From contig PSQN01000017.1 in assembly GCA_002989075.1 (NCBI GenBank), forward strand, positions 2,549,453-2,613,452: 64,000 nt of DNA, in the 5' to 3' direction. Made by a program: the position numbers and the translations under genes. The stretch comes from Arthonia radiata (lineage: Eukaryota > Ascomycota > Arthoniomycetes > Arthoniales > Arthoniaceae). Shown in pieces: positions 43,513-54,777 of the stretch. The notes beneath the pieces were generated by a model that had not been told where the DNA came from, searched no databases, and saw only the letters and a program-made list of their open reading frames with translations. Position 1 is the first letter of the stretch. Each line of letters begins with the position of its first letter.

Positions 43513-43810
43513 CAATTAAAAAGCTCTTTGCCACTTCATCTCAACAAGCTTCTCAGCAGTCGTTTTGACAAAGCAAGTGATGGTGAGTAGTTGCACAAGT
43601 GCACCAAGGCGCTCGTGATTCGAGGCAGGCACGGCCCACGGCATATCATCTACTGCACAACGCGAGTGGTAGACTCCTGATGATCAAGTTCCCGAAGAAC
43701 CTGCCTACATATCCTTACTCTTCTCGTTCATAAATATGCCCTTCTGGGACGTGAATTTCCTTGGTGAAATATCGATTACCCGTAGGTTCAGGCCTCGCTG
43801 AGTGCCTACA

Positions 43811-45307
43811 TTATTCCATCTCTTCACGCAGGTAAATCAGCAACACAGCATGCTCTTCCTCAAGTCGATCAAGCTTCGTCGCCAGCGTCTCCTCATCAAC
43901 GCACGCCGCAACACTATCGCCATCGGTAGACTCAACCCTCCCGTCTGCGCCCTTCGCATATAAGCGAAACCGCCTATCAACCCCATTGCCACTCCGTCGA
44001 GAAACAATGCTCGCTAAACTATACACCTTCTTCTCAGCCGTCTGAACTCCCGTCATCTCGCCGATGTCAAGCTTCTCCAGGAGATTCAAACCAACTCCTC
44101 TCTGTTCAACGTGAACATCAGTAGACGTGCATCTCTCCAGCCTCACAAACAACACCTCCGGCAACTTCAGCACCTCAGTCTTCCGCTCGTGTGACCGACG
44201 TGTAGCGCACTTCCCACAACGACGCAGCTGTTCCGTGAGGTAGTTCCGATGCCACAGCTCCGCGAGGCTAATTGACTTGTTGTTGTTGTGCAATTCAGGA
44301 ACCTGAAGACTCAAGAGACGCGATCGCTTGGCCATGCTGGGAGCGACGTTCCGGCACTGGACGCAAATCAATCGTTCGCGCGTCTCCAGGCCGAATGTAT
44401 CGTCAAAGTTGGGGTGGTTGTTGAAGATGGCGGACTGGTGGCCCATGATGTTGAGTATGGCTGCGATGAACGTCGATGGGTTGTTCAAGTTGCCGGCTGC
44501 GCTGGTGGCGGCGGAGTTGAGGACGTTGGCGATGAGGGGGACTGGAGCCTGGGCGTCTGCCGCGGCGATCGAAAGCTTGGGATTGGGATGTTTCGGATCG
44601 TACGATCCAGCGGTGAGGGGCTTCTTGAGCACGCAGGCTTGACATGTGGCTTCGTCGCAGCTGGCAAAGGGATGTTGATCGATCATGCTCATGAACTGCG
44701 GAAGTCGGCTCAGCGTCTCCACAGCGGTCTTGATTGCGCTCTCCTGCGTAGTGGCGGACGTATGAGATGGCTGAGCAGCCAGATCACGATGAGCGTTTCC
44801 GCGATGGCGGCCTTTAGTCGGGACAGAGGCTTCATGAAGAGCTTGCGCGCGACCGCGACGCGGTGGCCGAACGTTTTCAGCGTGCGCTATGCCTGCACCA
44901 GTACGCGATGCTGGCCGTACTTCCGCCGATTTACTGGCAATGTCGTCCTCGTCAGGCACAAACTGGCCTTGTCGTAGGTCTGAAGGCTCAGGCTCAGGCT
45001 CAGTGGCGCCGACGTCAACATCCAACGCTTCTAGATCCTCCGCAGAAATTACGACCTCCGCCGTCACGTCCAAGATTGTCAGCCCGCGCTCGCCATCTGG
45101 CCTTCTGCATTTGACGGTAAATTTGTCGGTCTTTCGCTTCTCGGATACACGCAGGTGAAAGCGTCTCCAGAGTACATTGAAGTCGTCTCCACGTCTCTGT
45201 GAACTTTTGTGGCTCGGCGAACCTTCTGTCAATTTCTTTCCAAGCGTTCTGGAACGTTTTCTTAAGTCCGGATGGGGTGATGCTTCGAATCGATGTTTGC
45301 GACTCAT
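43811..45307 (-). CDS. USP-like protein, apparent pseudo-deubiquitinase 1
   Basis: 498 residues, single exon, ATG at 45307. The N-terminal 190 residues are charged and low in structure. The C-terminal part resembles the second half of a ubiquitin-specific protease: zinc-binding pairs LICVQC and RRCGKC, the strand block LKLPEVLFVRLERC (compare ILIIHLKRF), and a YSLASIVSRRSG segment where USPs have the His box. I find no Cys box (GNTCYMN-like) and no catalytic GHY, so it is probably inactive as a protease. It has a neighbour of the same type 485 bp upstream on the same strand. Its target is unknown. Confidence 0.65.
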   Translation of the reverse strand: MSRKHRFEASPHPDLRKRSRTLGKKLTEGSPSHKSSQRRGDDFNVLWRRFHLRVSEKRKTDKFTVKCRRPDGERGLTILDVTAEVVISAEDLEALDVDVGATEPEPEPSDLRQGQFVPDEDDIASKSAEVRPASRTGAGIAHAENVRPPRRGRAQALHEASVPTKGRHRGNAHRDLAAQPSHTSATTQESAIKTAVETLSRLPQFMSMIDQHPFASCDEATCQACVLKKPLTAGSYDPKHPNPKLSIAAADAQAPVPLIANVLNSAATSAAGNLNNPSTFIAAILNIMGHQSAIFNNHPNFDDTFGLETRERLICVQCRNVAPSMAKRSRLLSLQVPELHNNNKSISLAELWHRNYLTEQLRRCGKCATRRSHERKTEVLKLPEVLFVRLERCTSTDVHVEQRGVGLNLLEKLDIGEMTGVQTAEKKVYSLASIVSRRSGNGVDRRFRLYAKGADGRVESTDGDSVAACVDEETLATKLDRLEEEHAVLLIYLREEME

Positions 45308-45792
45308 GACTTCAATGATATGCTGATCGTCTATGGCTCGTAGTAATATACGGACGTCACAGTTTATAAGATCAAAGATTAGCCTAGCATACTAGTAAGA
45401 CTATCAAGCAGAATCGCATCAGGTGCCAGATATCAGAGATACGACACACAAGTTTTGCACGATGTTTGCTCCAGTCGCGTGCGTCCGGTAGAAGAACAAA
45501 GAGAGGCGGGAAGGAATGCAAACAATTGACAAAGCGAAGATCGCATTGGGCACGCGACCGTGTTTTCATTGACATCGCAAGCGCATATCGGCCTACAGAA
45601 TATTTCACGAGTGTGGACGTAATGGACACTGAAATCGAAAACATCCAAATAGAAAGCAAGGATCGCAACGACGAGAGCTATCTTGAGTACAAATCCGCGA
45701 CTTTCTGTACAGCTAGGAAACGTCCTGTCATTGCTCAAAAGCACGCCAAGGCTCACCACACGGTTGACATAGCGCCAGACAATCTGGAGCAC
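45308..45792. other. Intergenic between USP-like genes
   Basis: 485 bp. A 127-codon plus-strand ORF and overlapping minus-strand ORFs are present but have no recognisable features. Presumed promoter of the downstream USP-like gene. Confidence 0.35.
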
Positions 45793-47700
45793 TCACGAGT
45801 TTCCTGGTGTCTTGCGGCCAGTTCCGCTTTTGGCAGGCGTCTTGGCTGAAGCGGATTTGCTTGAAGTATCCGGCTCTTCGGAGGAGCTTTCGGACTCTGA
45901 TCGCCCACGATGCTTCGAAGTAGAAGAGGACGTGGTGCGTTCGTAGACCAGCATACGCAAGTGCGCTCTCTGCCCGTTCTTGGACGTCAACTTGCTAGGC
46001 TCCAAAATGACCTTTGACTTTCTGCACCAATTGTCGTCAAGACGATACGTAACGCCCTTGCGAACGCCCTTGCGAACCCTCTTGCTGCGTGCATGGATAA
46101 GATAGTGGCCTGAACTTGGTTGGCCGTCAACGTAGCTGATGACAGCAACAAGGTCGTACGAAACCTTTGTCTCGCGCGTGCCCGAGCGTTCTTCGAGCTC
46201 CAGGGTCGGGCCATAGGCGATGTCGATGTGATTCTTTTGGGTTTCCTCCTCTGGCTGAAGTTGAATGAACAGCACATCAGGGGTCTGAGTGACCGCTTGC
46301 ACAAAGCGTTGCTGTGTTGAAGCATTGCAACGATCCTCTTCGCACAGCACCGGCTCCGAAGATTGTCCGTTGGCAAGCCTTGCGCCAATAGCGTCTTCCA
46401 GCGTCTTGTGAGTGTCCCGGACTTGCAAGATGAGGACATGACCGAGTGTTGTATCAGAGGTAATGGCTTTGCATTTCTTGTTGCCACACTCTGAAGTCCT
46501 CTCGATAATGGTGGTGAAGGTCTTGTCGCCGTCTCTCCCGGGGAAGATCTTCTTGTGCTCTTCTGTCAGCTGTTCAAGGAACCAGTCCATGGCTGTTGCG
46601 GCATCAGCTGTGACCATATTACTGTTTCGCCAGTCGGTCAAGTTTTCTGGGTCCTTGCCCTTCGATTTGTCGTATCTCGATTGCACCATGGTATGGAAAT
46701 TCGCGAGGTATTTCTCGGTCTTTTTCTCCGGACTCTCTCCCCAGATCCCTCCCGCTACTTTGCGAAGGCTGCACGACATGCAAGCTTTGTCATTCTTCTC
46801 GTGCAGTTTTCTGTGCTCTTCTCTGACATCGTCTGACTCTGCATTCCACCCTGTCAGAGTGTGGAGGTAGCGTCGCATGTGAGCTGAGTGAGCAATGGCC
46901 TGGATGCAGACAGTCCTGTAGCTGGTCTTCCCGATGCAAGGCAGGCCAAGTGGTGTCTGAGTTGGCGTTAAAAACCAAGATGCGGCAGCGTCATCAACCT
47001 TCGAGTCTCCTGCTCCCTGCTCGCTGTGATGCTCTGCATCATCTCGTGATATTTCTTCATCATTTCCTGATATTTCTTCACCATCTCCTGATATTTCCTC
47101 ATGTTCACGTGCTGGTCCCGCGGCTTTGGGAACCGACCCGGTCTTTTTACGTTCACGGTCTTTCTTGCCGGCACTCACTCCGTCGTGGCTAATCCCGGGG
47201 GCTGCTTTTCCGCTATGGTGGTCGTCGGCCCCTTCTGGTGGTGGAGCCTTCCGTCCACTCGGCGCATCGACTGGACGGTCACCACCGGACTTGTCAGCCT
47301 CACGCGTCTCTTTGACGCTTGCGCTTTTCTCCGTAGCCGGGTCCTTCGGGGAGGGCATTTCGATAGAGTCATCAGTGTCACTGTCCGCCATCTCAACGAC
47401 GCTTGCCTTCAGCCTAACGATCTTTGAACCGTCGCCCACCGGGTTAGGAATAATCTTAATATGTATCTCGTCCTGGGGTGCTTCATTGCGTAATGTCATC
47501 TGCAAGCGGCCATAGTTGAAGATCACGTCCTCATCTCTACGATACACAGTTTCAACCACTTCAGGGAACATCACGCCGTGATGCGAAGCAGGCTGCTTCT
47601 TTCGTTTCGCTAGAGCAGACGGTTCTGGGTCGTCACGTTCTGTTCGCTTTTTCGTTGTCGACCCACCGCCGGCCGCTGGGGTTGACTTTGAGGCGGCCAT
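45793..47700 (-). CDS. USP-like protein with Cys-to-Ser change, pseudo-deubiquitinase 2
   Basis: 635 residues from the ATG at 47700; the frame is open upstream but without an ATG near conserved sequence. The N-terminal 240 residues are charged and disordered, with three copies of EEISxxx. The USP fold begins at GLPCIGKTSYRTVCIQAIAH, which aligns with the canonical Cys box GLxNxGNTCYxNS. The catalytic Cys position is Ser260 and the oxyanion Asn is not conserved. The His box SGHYLIHAR is intact. Zinc-type pairs CGNKKC and CEEDRC and the block PDVLFIQLQPE are also seen. It is probably a ubiquitin-binding pseudo-enzyme or a very divergent DUB. The C-terminal 60 residues are Ser/Lys/Thr-rich. Confidence 0.7.
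   Translation of the reverse strand: MAASKSTPAAGGGSTTKKRTERDDPEPSALAKRKKQPASHHGVMFPEVVETVYRRDEDVIFNYGRLQMTLRNEAPQDEIHIKIIPNPVGDGSKIVRLKASVVEMADSDTDDSIEMPSPKDPATEKSASVKETREADKSGGDRPVDAPSGRKAPPPEGADDHHSGKAAPGISHDGVSAGKKDRERKKTGSVPKAAGPAREHEEISGDGEEISGNDEEISRDDAEHHSEQGAGDSKVDDAAASWFLTPTQTPLGLPCIGKTSYRTVCIQAIAHSAHMRRYLHTLTGWNAESDDVREEHRKLHEKNDKACMSCSLRKVAGGIWGESPEKKTEKYLANFHTMVQSRYDKSKGKDPENLTDWRNSNMVTADAATAMDWFLEQLTEEHKKIFPGRDGDKTFTTIIERTSECGNKKCKAITSDTTLGHVLILQVRDTHKTLEDAIGARLANGQSSEPVLCEEDRCNASTQQRFVQAVTQTPDVLFIQLQPEEETQKNHIDIAYGPTLELEERSGTRETKVSYDLVAVISYVDGQPSSGHYLIHARSKRVRKGVRKGVTYRLDDNWCRKSKVILEPSKLTSKNGQRAHLRMLVYERTTSSSTSKHRGRSESESSSEEPDTSSKSASAKTPAKSGTGRKTPGNS
47044..47106. repeat. Three-copy 21-bp coding repeat
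   Basis: Units of 21 bp with the core TGATATTTC, at 47044-47064, 47065-47085 and 47086-47106, encode the EEIS-type heptads in the disordered part of the second USP-like protein on the minus strand. Differences between units are few, so expansion is recent or constrained. Confidence 0.85.
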
Positions 47701-48310
47701 TTCTGAGATTTTAGGATGATCAATTGGATGACGGAAGGAGTTCAAGCACGGCAGACGGAAGAAATAGAAGCGCTGTGAGAGGGAACGATAGAGATGACCG
47801 CGCAAGCAACGTTTGAAGCGCAAACACAGGCTTCATGGAAGGCGAAATTGAACAAAGAACGGGGTCAATGCCGCACCCGGCTATTCGCGTGTTTCTTTTG
47901 GGGGTGCATGTTTGCGCCGCACATGTAACTCAAATTAAATGGACCGTTCCCCGCGAAGTTGAAAGGAAGATTTGGTTGGCACACTGAGTGATAAGAAGCA
48001 TGACGAAGAGTATGTTGAGGTCGACACGGATACTCACGTTGGCAGCGCCAGCTCTTTGACGACTGCACACAAGGGCCAGGAGTGCATCGACCACCGCATG
48101 ATGCTCTGGTGTATAGTCATATGCAAGTGCCGATGGACAGCGCCCATGCTTCGTTGGAATCGTTCATGTAGTAAAGGAGATGGAGAGCGAGCCTATGATA
48201 TGGCGACTGAATTAGGACACTGCCTGGAGACACGATCGCACCTCTCGCATGCACACCCGACACACCCCGCACCCAATGCCTCCATTCACCCACCAACACC
48301 TTCACCAACA
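47701..48310. other. Divergent intergenic region
   Basis: 610 bp between the USP-like gene and TRM9. A plus-strand frame runs through to 48604 but the TRM9 start at 48311 is supported by conservation. Nothing else seen. Confidence 0.4.
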
Positions 48311-49281
48311 ATGACTTCCGAATCCTACGAACAAACTCACGTCCACACCGTCTACGACACCATCGCGCCCCACTTCTCCAGCACACGCTACAAGGTGTTT
48401 GTCCTCCCCTATCATCCCACCTCTACTCCCATCCCCACCCCACTTCTACTGCATCCATCCCACCCCACCCAACCTCACACTAACACCCACAGCCCTGGCC
48501 CAAACCCCACGCCTTCCTCCAGTCCCTCCCACCCGGCAGCATCGGCGTCGACGCCGGCTGCGGGAACGGGAAGTACCTCTCGACCACCCCAGATGTCTAC
48601 ATAATCGGCAGCGATCGGTCGGCGCCTTTGGTGCGCATCGCGGTTGAGAATCATGTCCATCAAACCGTGACCTCTCAAACACCGCAGCATGTTTCAGACA
48701 CCTCAGGCACCGGCAGTAACATCCTCGAGAAGACACCGCAAACAAGGCACGCAGACGCACTCGTCGCAGATGCGCTGGCGTTGCCGCATCCACACGGCGC
48801 ATTCGACTTCGCGATCAGCATAGCCGTGCTGCACCATCTGTCGACGCGCGAGCGGAGGGTCGCAGGCGTGCAGGCGGTGTTGCAATTGCTGCGGCAGCCT
48901 GACATTGGAGACGATGAAGGCGGCAAGGCATTGATCTTCGTCTGGGCGCTGGAGCAAGAGAAGAGCCGGCGAGGCTGGAAAGAGGGCGGCGCGCAGGACG
49001 TGATGGTGCCTTGGGTGCTGCAGGAGAAACGCGGCGCAGGCAACAGCAGGGCACGCAGGAAAGACGGGCATGGTGATAATGGGGACGGTAAGGAAGAGCG
49101 CAAAAAGGCCGAGACAAATGGTGGGCAGAAAGTGTACGAGCGGTACTACCACCTGTATCGCAAAGGCGAGCTGGAGGAAGACGTGGTCGCGGCAGGGGGA
49201 AAGGTGGTGGAGGCTGGGTACGAGAGGGATAATTGGTGGTGCGTGATGGCTCACCGAGAAGACCCGCGTGTACATTCGTGA
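48311..49281 (+). CDS. TRM9: tRNA wobble-uridine methyltransferase Trm9
   Basis: S-adenosylmethionine-dependent methyltransferase that completes mcm5U/mcm5s2U at position 34 of certain tRNAs, with the partner Trm112. Model: join(48311..48394, 48493..49281), 290 residues; a phase-0 intron of 98 bp. The N-terminal signature HVHTVYDTIAPHFSSTRYK is followed by PWPK across the junction. Motif I is IGVDAGCGNGKYL and motif IV is FDFAISIAVLHHLSTRERR. A charged insertion before the C-terminus is typical of fungal homologues. YERYYHLYRKGELEEDV near the end is the conserved C-terminal block. Confidence 0.95.
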
Positions 49282-50009
49282 CGTTACAGCGCATCAGATC
49301 TCTATCCGATCTGCTCGACGCATTGCGTGCGCTGTGCATGTGCATGCCGCGCTTGGCAGGCAATAAGTGTGAAACGCGATTGTCTGCAGATCTGCGACGA
49401 GGCTTATTGCTAATTGTGTTTCCACGCGTGATCGCCTTGCGGCTGTTGAATTAGTATCTATGTAGCGTACAGAAGGAGAGGGGTATCATCCGCTCGTGAG
49501 TGATGGTGCGTGTCGATCGTAGGTAATGAATTAAATGCCGCTGATATGCTCTTGAAAAACGTATGTGAGACGGCGCCGTATGCGTGACGGCGGCTGAGTA
49601 TTTGTATGACTGTACATGTGCATCGTCGCCGAAGGGATAGTTGCTTTTGACGTGTCCCTTCAATGCTCGTGAAACGTTGCCATCCAGGTGACCATGGCGG
49701 ACTTGTATGACTGTACACACGTACGCTCGCTTAACAAACGGCTGAACAATCGACGTGCTGACCATAATCCTGGGCCACGGCTCCGAGCTTTGCATAATGT
49801 ATTACCTGAAACATATCGTAAGCTGACACGGGCCAAACATTACTCTCTGCATCTTTCTCCCGACTCATATGCAAGGACCGAACCGCCATCAGAAGGGTGC
49901 CGGAATCAGCCCATCCAAGCCGAAGTATTAGCCTTGCAAGGCTCATTGTAGATAATCTTGTGTCATCTTCTCTCCTGTGTATACGAGCCGCCATCAGCAT
50001 TCGTCTTTG
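49282..50009. other. Convergent 3' region
   Basis: 728 bp between the stops of TRM9 and the Myb gene. No supported gene. Confidence 0.4.
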
Positions 50010-51578
50010 TCAGCGGCCATTTGCTTGCGCGCCACTCTCAGCTTTCTGATCCGCCGTGCTCCGACTGGCCGAGGTCGTCGAGAGCGGTCTGCTGGGACCA
50101 GAGCCGGAATGACTGAGCCCGCTGTGGGTCGGCGTGGTGTACCTGGAACTATCGCGCACCTCCTCTTGCAGGAGCCTCACAGGGGGCAATGTGGGCCCTT
50201 GTCCTGGTTCGGAAGGCGGCCCGGAGAAATCACTCGGAATTGGCGGAAGCGTCGAGGGCGGGGGAGGCGATTCCATGCGTCGGCCGCCCATTGGCACTGG
50301 CGGCATGCTTGCGCTGGCTAGACGACTTGAACTCAGAGCGCGACGACGAGGGCTGCCATGGTCGGAGCCAGAGCGACCTGGTTGATGGCCGGATTGGTAG
50401 TACGATGAAGCATGTGAGCTGGCACTTCGATGCGAGCGATGTGACGGGGAATGTGGACCAGAAGTGAATGTTGGCGGCGGACGAGGCGGATCAATGTAAT
50501 GTTGAGGCGGCTGAGGGGTCGAATGATGGCCTGGTGGTAATTGCGGTGGCGGAGGAGGAAGAGGAGAAGATGTATATGCTGCGTGAGGTGGCGGAAGTGG
50601 AGGCGCAAGACTTTGCGGAGAAGGCGCGTATACTCCTGGCGGTGGATGTTGATATGGACCAGGAGGCATGAAGGAAGTCGTAATTGGGATTCCGCTTGCT
50701 GAGAATGCGCCGGATGGGTCTGGAGTCGCAAGAAATTCTCTCACACCCGCTCTTTGCGCAAGCTCTGTTCGACCCATGCGCCAATGCATTTCTTCGACAG
50801 CTCGCCACGGCATGTGCAGCTCGCGTGCAATTTTGTCCCAGATGTCACCCTTCAACCTGCTCGCGAAAAATTAGCTCAATTCGGCGGCAAATTGTCTCAA
50901 ACAGTGACAATTTCAACAGCTTGTCGAAGCTCTCGCCTCTGAGAAGCATTTTACGCGCAATTGTACTCACCTGTTGTAAAGCTGCGCCAATTTGTTCTTC
51001 TTTTCTTCGTCCCAAGCGGCTCGCCTTTCCAAGAAATTCTGGTAATGCAATCGGCATGCAATCGCGCTGCGCCCGGGAACATGCTTCGCAATTTCTTCCC
51101 ATTTCATGCCTTCGCCACGCAACGTAACCAGCTGATCGTCTTCCTCGTCTGTCCATTTGCTCTGCTTCTTGGGCGCTGGCTCGTAAGGGTGGCCTTCTCG
51201 AGATGGGGGCCTCTTAGCAGGCGTAACTTGAAGTACATCACTGTATCGCGGTTGCGACGGACCTGCGGTTGGAACGAGAGGTGGCTGATACGCTAGGCCC
51301 TCCGGCGGACCGTAGATACTGCCATACTCGGTCCTGCTCTGCAAAGGAGGGCCACGCGAATTTGGCGATGGATACGATGGATACGATGGATACGCTGGAT
51401 AGAGCGGGGGTCGCGGAGTCGCACCGGGAGGCGCTCCCCGCGAAGTTTGATTTAATGAGCCATAGGACGGTGTGATGAATGCGTGAGAGCGCGGAGAGGT
51501 CGGTGAAGGAGAAGATCCCTCCGTCTTCAGGATGGCTTTGAGATCCACGGCGACGGGTCTTGTGACTATCGTGCTCAT
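50010..51578 (-). CDS. Myb/SANT-domain transcription regulator
   Basis: Probable nuclear DNA-binding regulator. Model: complement(join(50010..50856, 50971..51578)), 484 residues; intron with GTGAGT donor, 114 bp. The first 125 residues are Pro/Ser/Tyr-rich. The first Myb repeat reads KWTDEEDDQLVTLRGEGMKW then EEIAKHVPGRSAIACRLHY. A second, weaker repeat starts at AAWDEEKKNKL and continues across the intron (GDIWDKIARELHMPWRAVEE). The C-terminal half is Pro/Ser/His-rich and disordered. It sits beside a 3.2-kb intergenic region, as is common for regulators. Targets unknown. Confidence 0.85.
51367..51393. repeat. 9-bp coding tandem repeat
   Basis: Three perfect copies of GATGGATAC and a fourth degenerate one encode a Tyr-Pro-Ser repeat (YPAYPSYPSYPS) in the Myb protein on the minus strand. 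Likely length-variable. Confidence 0.8.
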
Positions 51579-54500
51579 CTGCCAGTGCCAGCCTCAATAT
51601 TGCAGAGGCGTGGAAGAAAGAGGAAGCAGAGAGTGCACTGAGGCTGACTGAGGGTGATAAAGAGACTGGAAGAGAACGGTTCAGTCAGCATGCAACGCCA
51701 AATCCTGCCATACTCCTGCACCACCTGCAGGCCCCACCCCTAGGTATACACGAAGAGCCAAGGCACACTTCAGCTGCGTGTCGGGATCAAGACATAGGTC
51801 CACGGATGTTGAGGGTACAATCTTACCTTGACGAAGTAGCTGACAGATATCCTCCGAGGAGCACCTCGTCTCACTCCCGTGCTGAGGTATCCTCGTCGTG
51901 TGCAAAGCGGATGCTCTGTAAGATGACGCGAGAAGGTGAACCTGAAACGGATAAAGAAAGGTCCGTGCCAGCGTGAGCCGCAGTCAATGCCAAAGTACTT
52001 TGATCGGCCGCGGTGGCGCGTTCGATTGTTGCCTCGCAGGACTGCCAGAGATATAGGAGTATTCGATGTAGCCTAGGGGCCTCCAAGTGGTCCCTCCGCG
52101 GTGTAGGCAGAGTGACAGGCGCTAGTGAATTGCTATGCGAGTGAGAATGCTGACGATGATCGTCGGTAGAGGATCACCGGGGGCGTGACGAAATCCGTGA
52201 CGGACCAATAGTAGTCGCGAACGCGTCGATCCGAATGCGACTGGTTGTGCCGAAAAGAGCGCTCCTAATTCGAGGTGTGATGAGTGGATGATTGATCGCG
52301 AAGACTGGAAGGCAAGAAAATGAGATACTCAATGAACGGGGGAAGGGAGTGGTAGACTAGGTGTGACAACCTTTGAACCCAAAAGTCGGTGGCAGCAAGG
52401 GTAGCAGCATAGAGGTCTGAGCGTGATGCGTGTTAATCCTGACGTACCTATAATGGCGGCCAGGAACGTGCTAAATTTCCAAAACGGGAAGAGCCAGAGG
52501 CGTCATGCAGCCCTTGCAGGTATGGCGGATGCGTGAGGCCGCTGGGATTGCAGGATGGCGGCCTAAAAGGCAGGCTTTGGGCGAATGGAGAGAGGGAGAG
52601 ATGTAGTTGCGGAAGCAGGGCTGACGCTCCACCCTTGGTATGCGTGTTGGCAAAGGCCTGAAAGAACGCGACGACGGAAAGTAGCTAATAATGGCAGGGC
52701 CACGAATAGTAACACGACAGCTGAGCAGGAAGTAGTTCGGGCTGAGTGAGCATGGGAGGAAGAAGAAGGAACAAAGGCCCGGGTGCAGATAATAATTACC
52801 AGAAAGGCGACGACATCAGGGAAAGGTGCGAGAGTGATGGAAAAAGGACAAGAAGAGGCGGTGCACGAAAGTGTGGTGAAGCAGAAGGCGACGTTGGCGG
52901 TGAAGCATCAACGACCACGGTCATCCCCTTCCATAGAGATTTGAGTTTTTGGGTGCCGAGACGTTGCGGTGACTGTGATCGGGGTTGGGCCTGGACGCTG
53001 ATCCACGTGAAAGCAGAGCAGAGCAGAGCAGAGCAGAGCCAGAGGCGTGAGGGAGCATTTGGTTGCGTGGGCGACTAGGTCCTTCAGTTCGTTGGCGCCG
53101 GTAGTGTTCTTGGGATGCGGGAGGTCATAATGAACGCGTGGGTAAGCTGAGGCGGAGGCGAGATGGATGGGCAGGATGTCCGGGTTTGACGGTCGGCTTG
53201 CTGGCGTGCCGCGGTTTCAATTAGCTAGAGGGAACCTTCAATCAGGACTAAGCGCTGTGTCGAGGCTAGCGAGTCTGGGAAGAGGGATGGAAGAGGAAGC
53301 GGTGAACGGGCAAGGATGTATCTCTTCGTAGACGGCTACATGCGACGCGCAGCGGTTTGGCGGGCGTCTCAGGTAGCAAGACTTGTCCGTCACATCATCC
53401 CGGCAGAGTTCACTAGTTGTTTGGAAGTGCTCGCTCGAACGACATCCATACGCGCCGGAGTACGAGGAGCGCATGTGTGATGCCGGCGGCACTGAGCAAA
53501 TGCTATGGTTGCAATCTGGCTGGGGTCCAACGTTCGGCAAATCACCACGACTCGTCAGACGTCGTGTTGGTCGATGTCATGGCGCGGCAGTTGATGCAAA
53601 AGACCACATGGTTAACGAGTGAAGCGCGCGAGCCTAATAAATTAATGATCAAGGCATGCGTCTTGATAAGGTCGCTTTCCTCCTCGTTTATTGGGTTTCT
53701 GCAAGCTTTATGCATGGCCGATCGACTGGTGCGATTGAATTTCGCTCCATCTACCAGTGACAGCGCTGGTCCAAAGTCACGCGCACCTCCCACCGCTGTT
53801 CTGATGTCGTTGCTCCCTCAAGGCCTTGCAGTAGGCCCAATCTTAGTAGGCTCATGACAGCACAAAAGGCGCCTGGACGTGGCGACGATGCTCAAATAGC
53901 GAGCGCGGTCACGACGTTAACAGACGCTCCTGACTCCTGAGTCTCCAGCTGGTCGAACAAGATCTAATAGCGAGGCTATTAAGACCACAATACATCCAGA
54001 AGGACCTAATTAGCTCCCAGAGCCATGGATGGCAATCGTACAAGCGCCGTCTTGTAAGGCAGTCACCACGTTCTCTCGACAGGGGCGGCTAAGGGCTTTC
54101 CTGTTCCTCTCACGAGCAGGTCATCTCCGATGTTCAGGCTAGGGCGACCTGCAACTCTGGAACCCAACTTGAACAGTTCTCCGGCGCTCCGGGGAAGCTC
54201 TACCCAACGACGTAATCTTCAACCCCCCACACGCTACCACAATAAGCGAACCAACCTCAATCGCATACTTACCGCTCCCTCCACGGCAATTTCAGATTGA
54301 GACATCCGGGATGATTGTTCAGAGTTCAATAGTGAAGATCTTGACTCTAGTGACATGAAGCGAGTGATGCCAATAATATATCAGTCGTTTCTCTATATTT
54401 GTTTTATTGTCCGCTTCGAACATGCGGCAGTGCATGACTCGACCAGCCAAGCTCGGACCGCGCGAGATCCCTGAACGGGTTCTGCAGATTTGGATGTTTT

Positions 54501-54777
54501 CAGACTCGCTGCCAACGCTTCCGCCTTCCCTTTTCGATCGCTTCCACGTTTTCACGCCCTGCTCGAGATTTCCATTCGTTTCTCGTCACAAGTCACTCGA
54601 GGTACCTCCGTCACCTTCTCACACAGGTAGCTGATCTCCGTTTCGAATCTTCCCCCTCGGAAGCAACACGCGCCTCGTCAGACTGCAACCTCGTCAGCGG
54701 AAGCGAAACTACATCGCTCGGGATCAAGCATCTGTGGTCAGCATCCACGTGGATTATCATCCTTCAGGCAAGCCACA
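51579..54777. other. 3.2-kb intergenic region between Myb gene and TBCB
   Basis: The longest gene-free stretch in the window, between divergent genes. It holds many short ORFs on both strands, none convincing, and a pentanucleotide microsatellite at 53013-53039. Probably long 5' leader or promoter sequence of the Myb gene; an unrecognised non-coding RNA is possible. Confidence 0.45.
53013..53039. repeat. GCAGA pentanucleotide microsatellite
   Basis: Five perfect GCAGA units and a partial sixth, in an intergenic region. Confidence 0.9.

Noticed and set aside
50333-50731. 132-codon minus-strand ORF inside the Myb gene
   Set aside because: Out-of-frame reading of the Pro/His-rich tail of the Myb protein.
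52746-53078. 110-codon plus-strand ORF in the long intergenic region
   Set aside because: Ends inside the GCAGA microsatellite, strongly Arg/Gly-biased, no homology-like motif.
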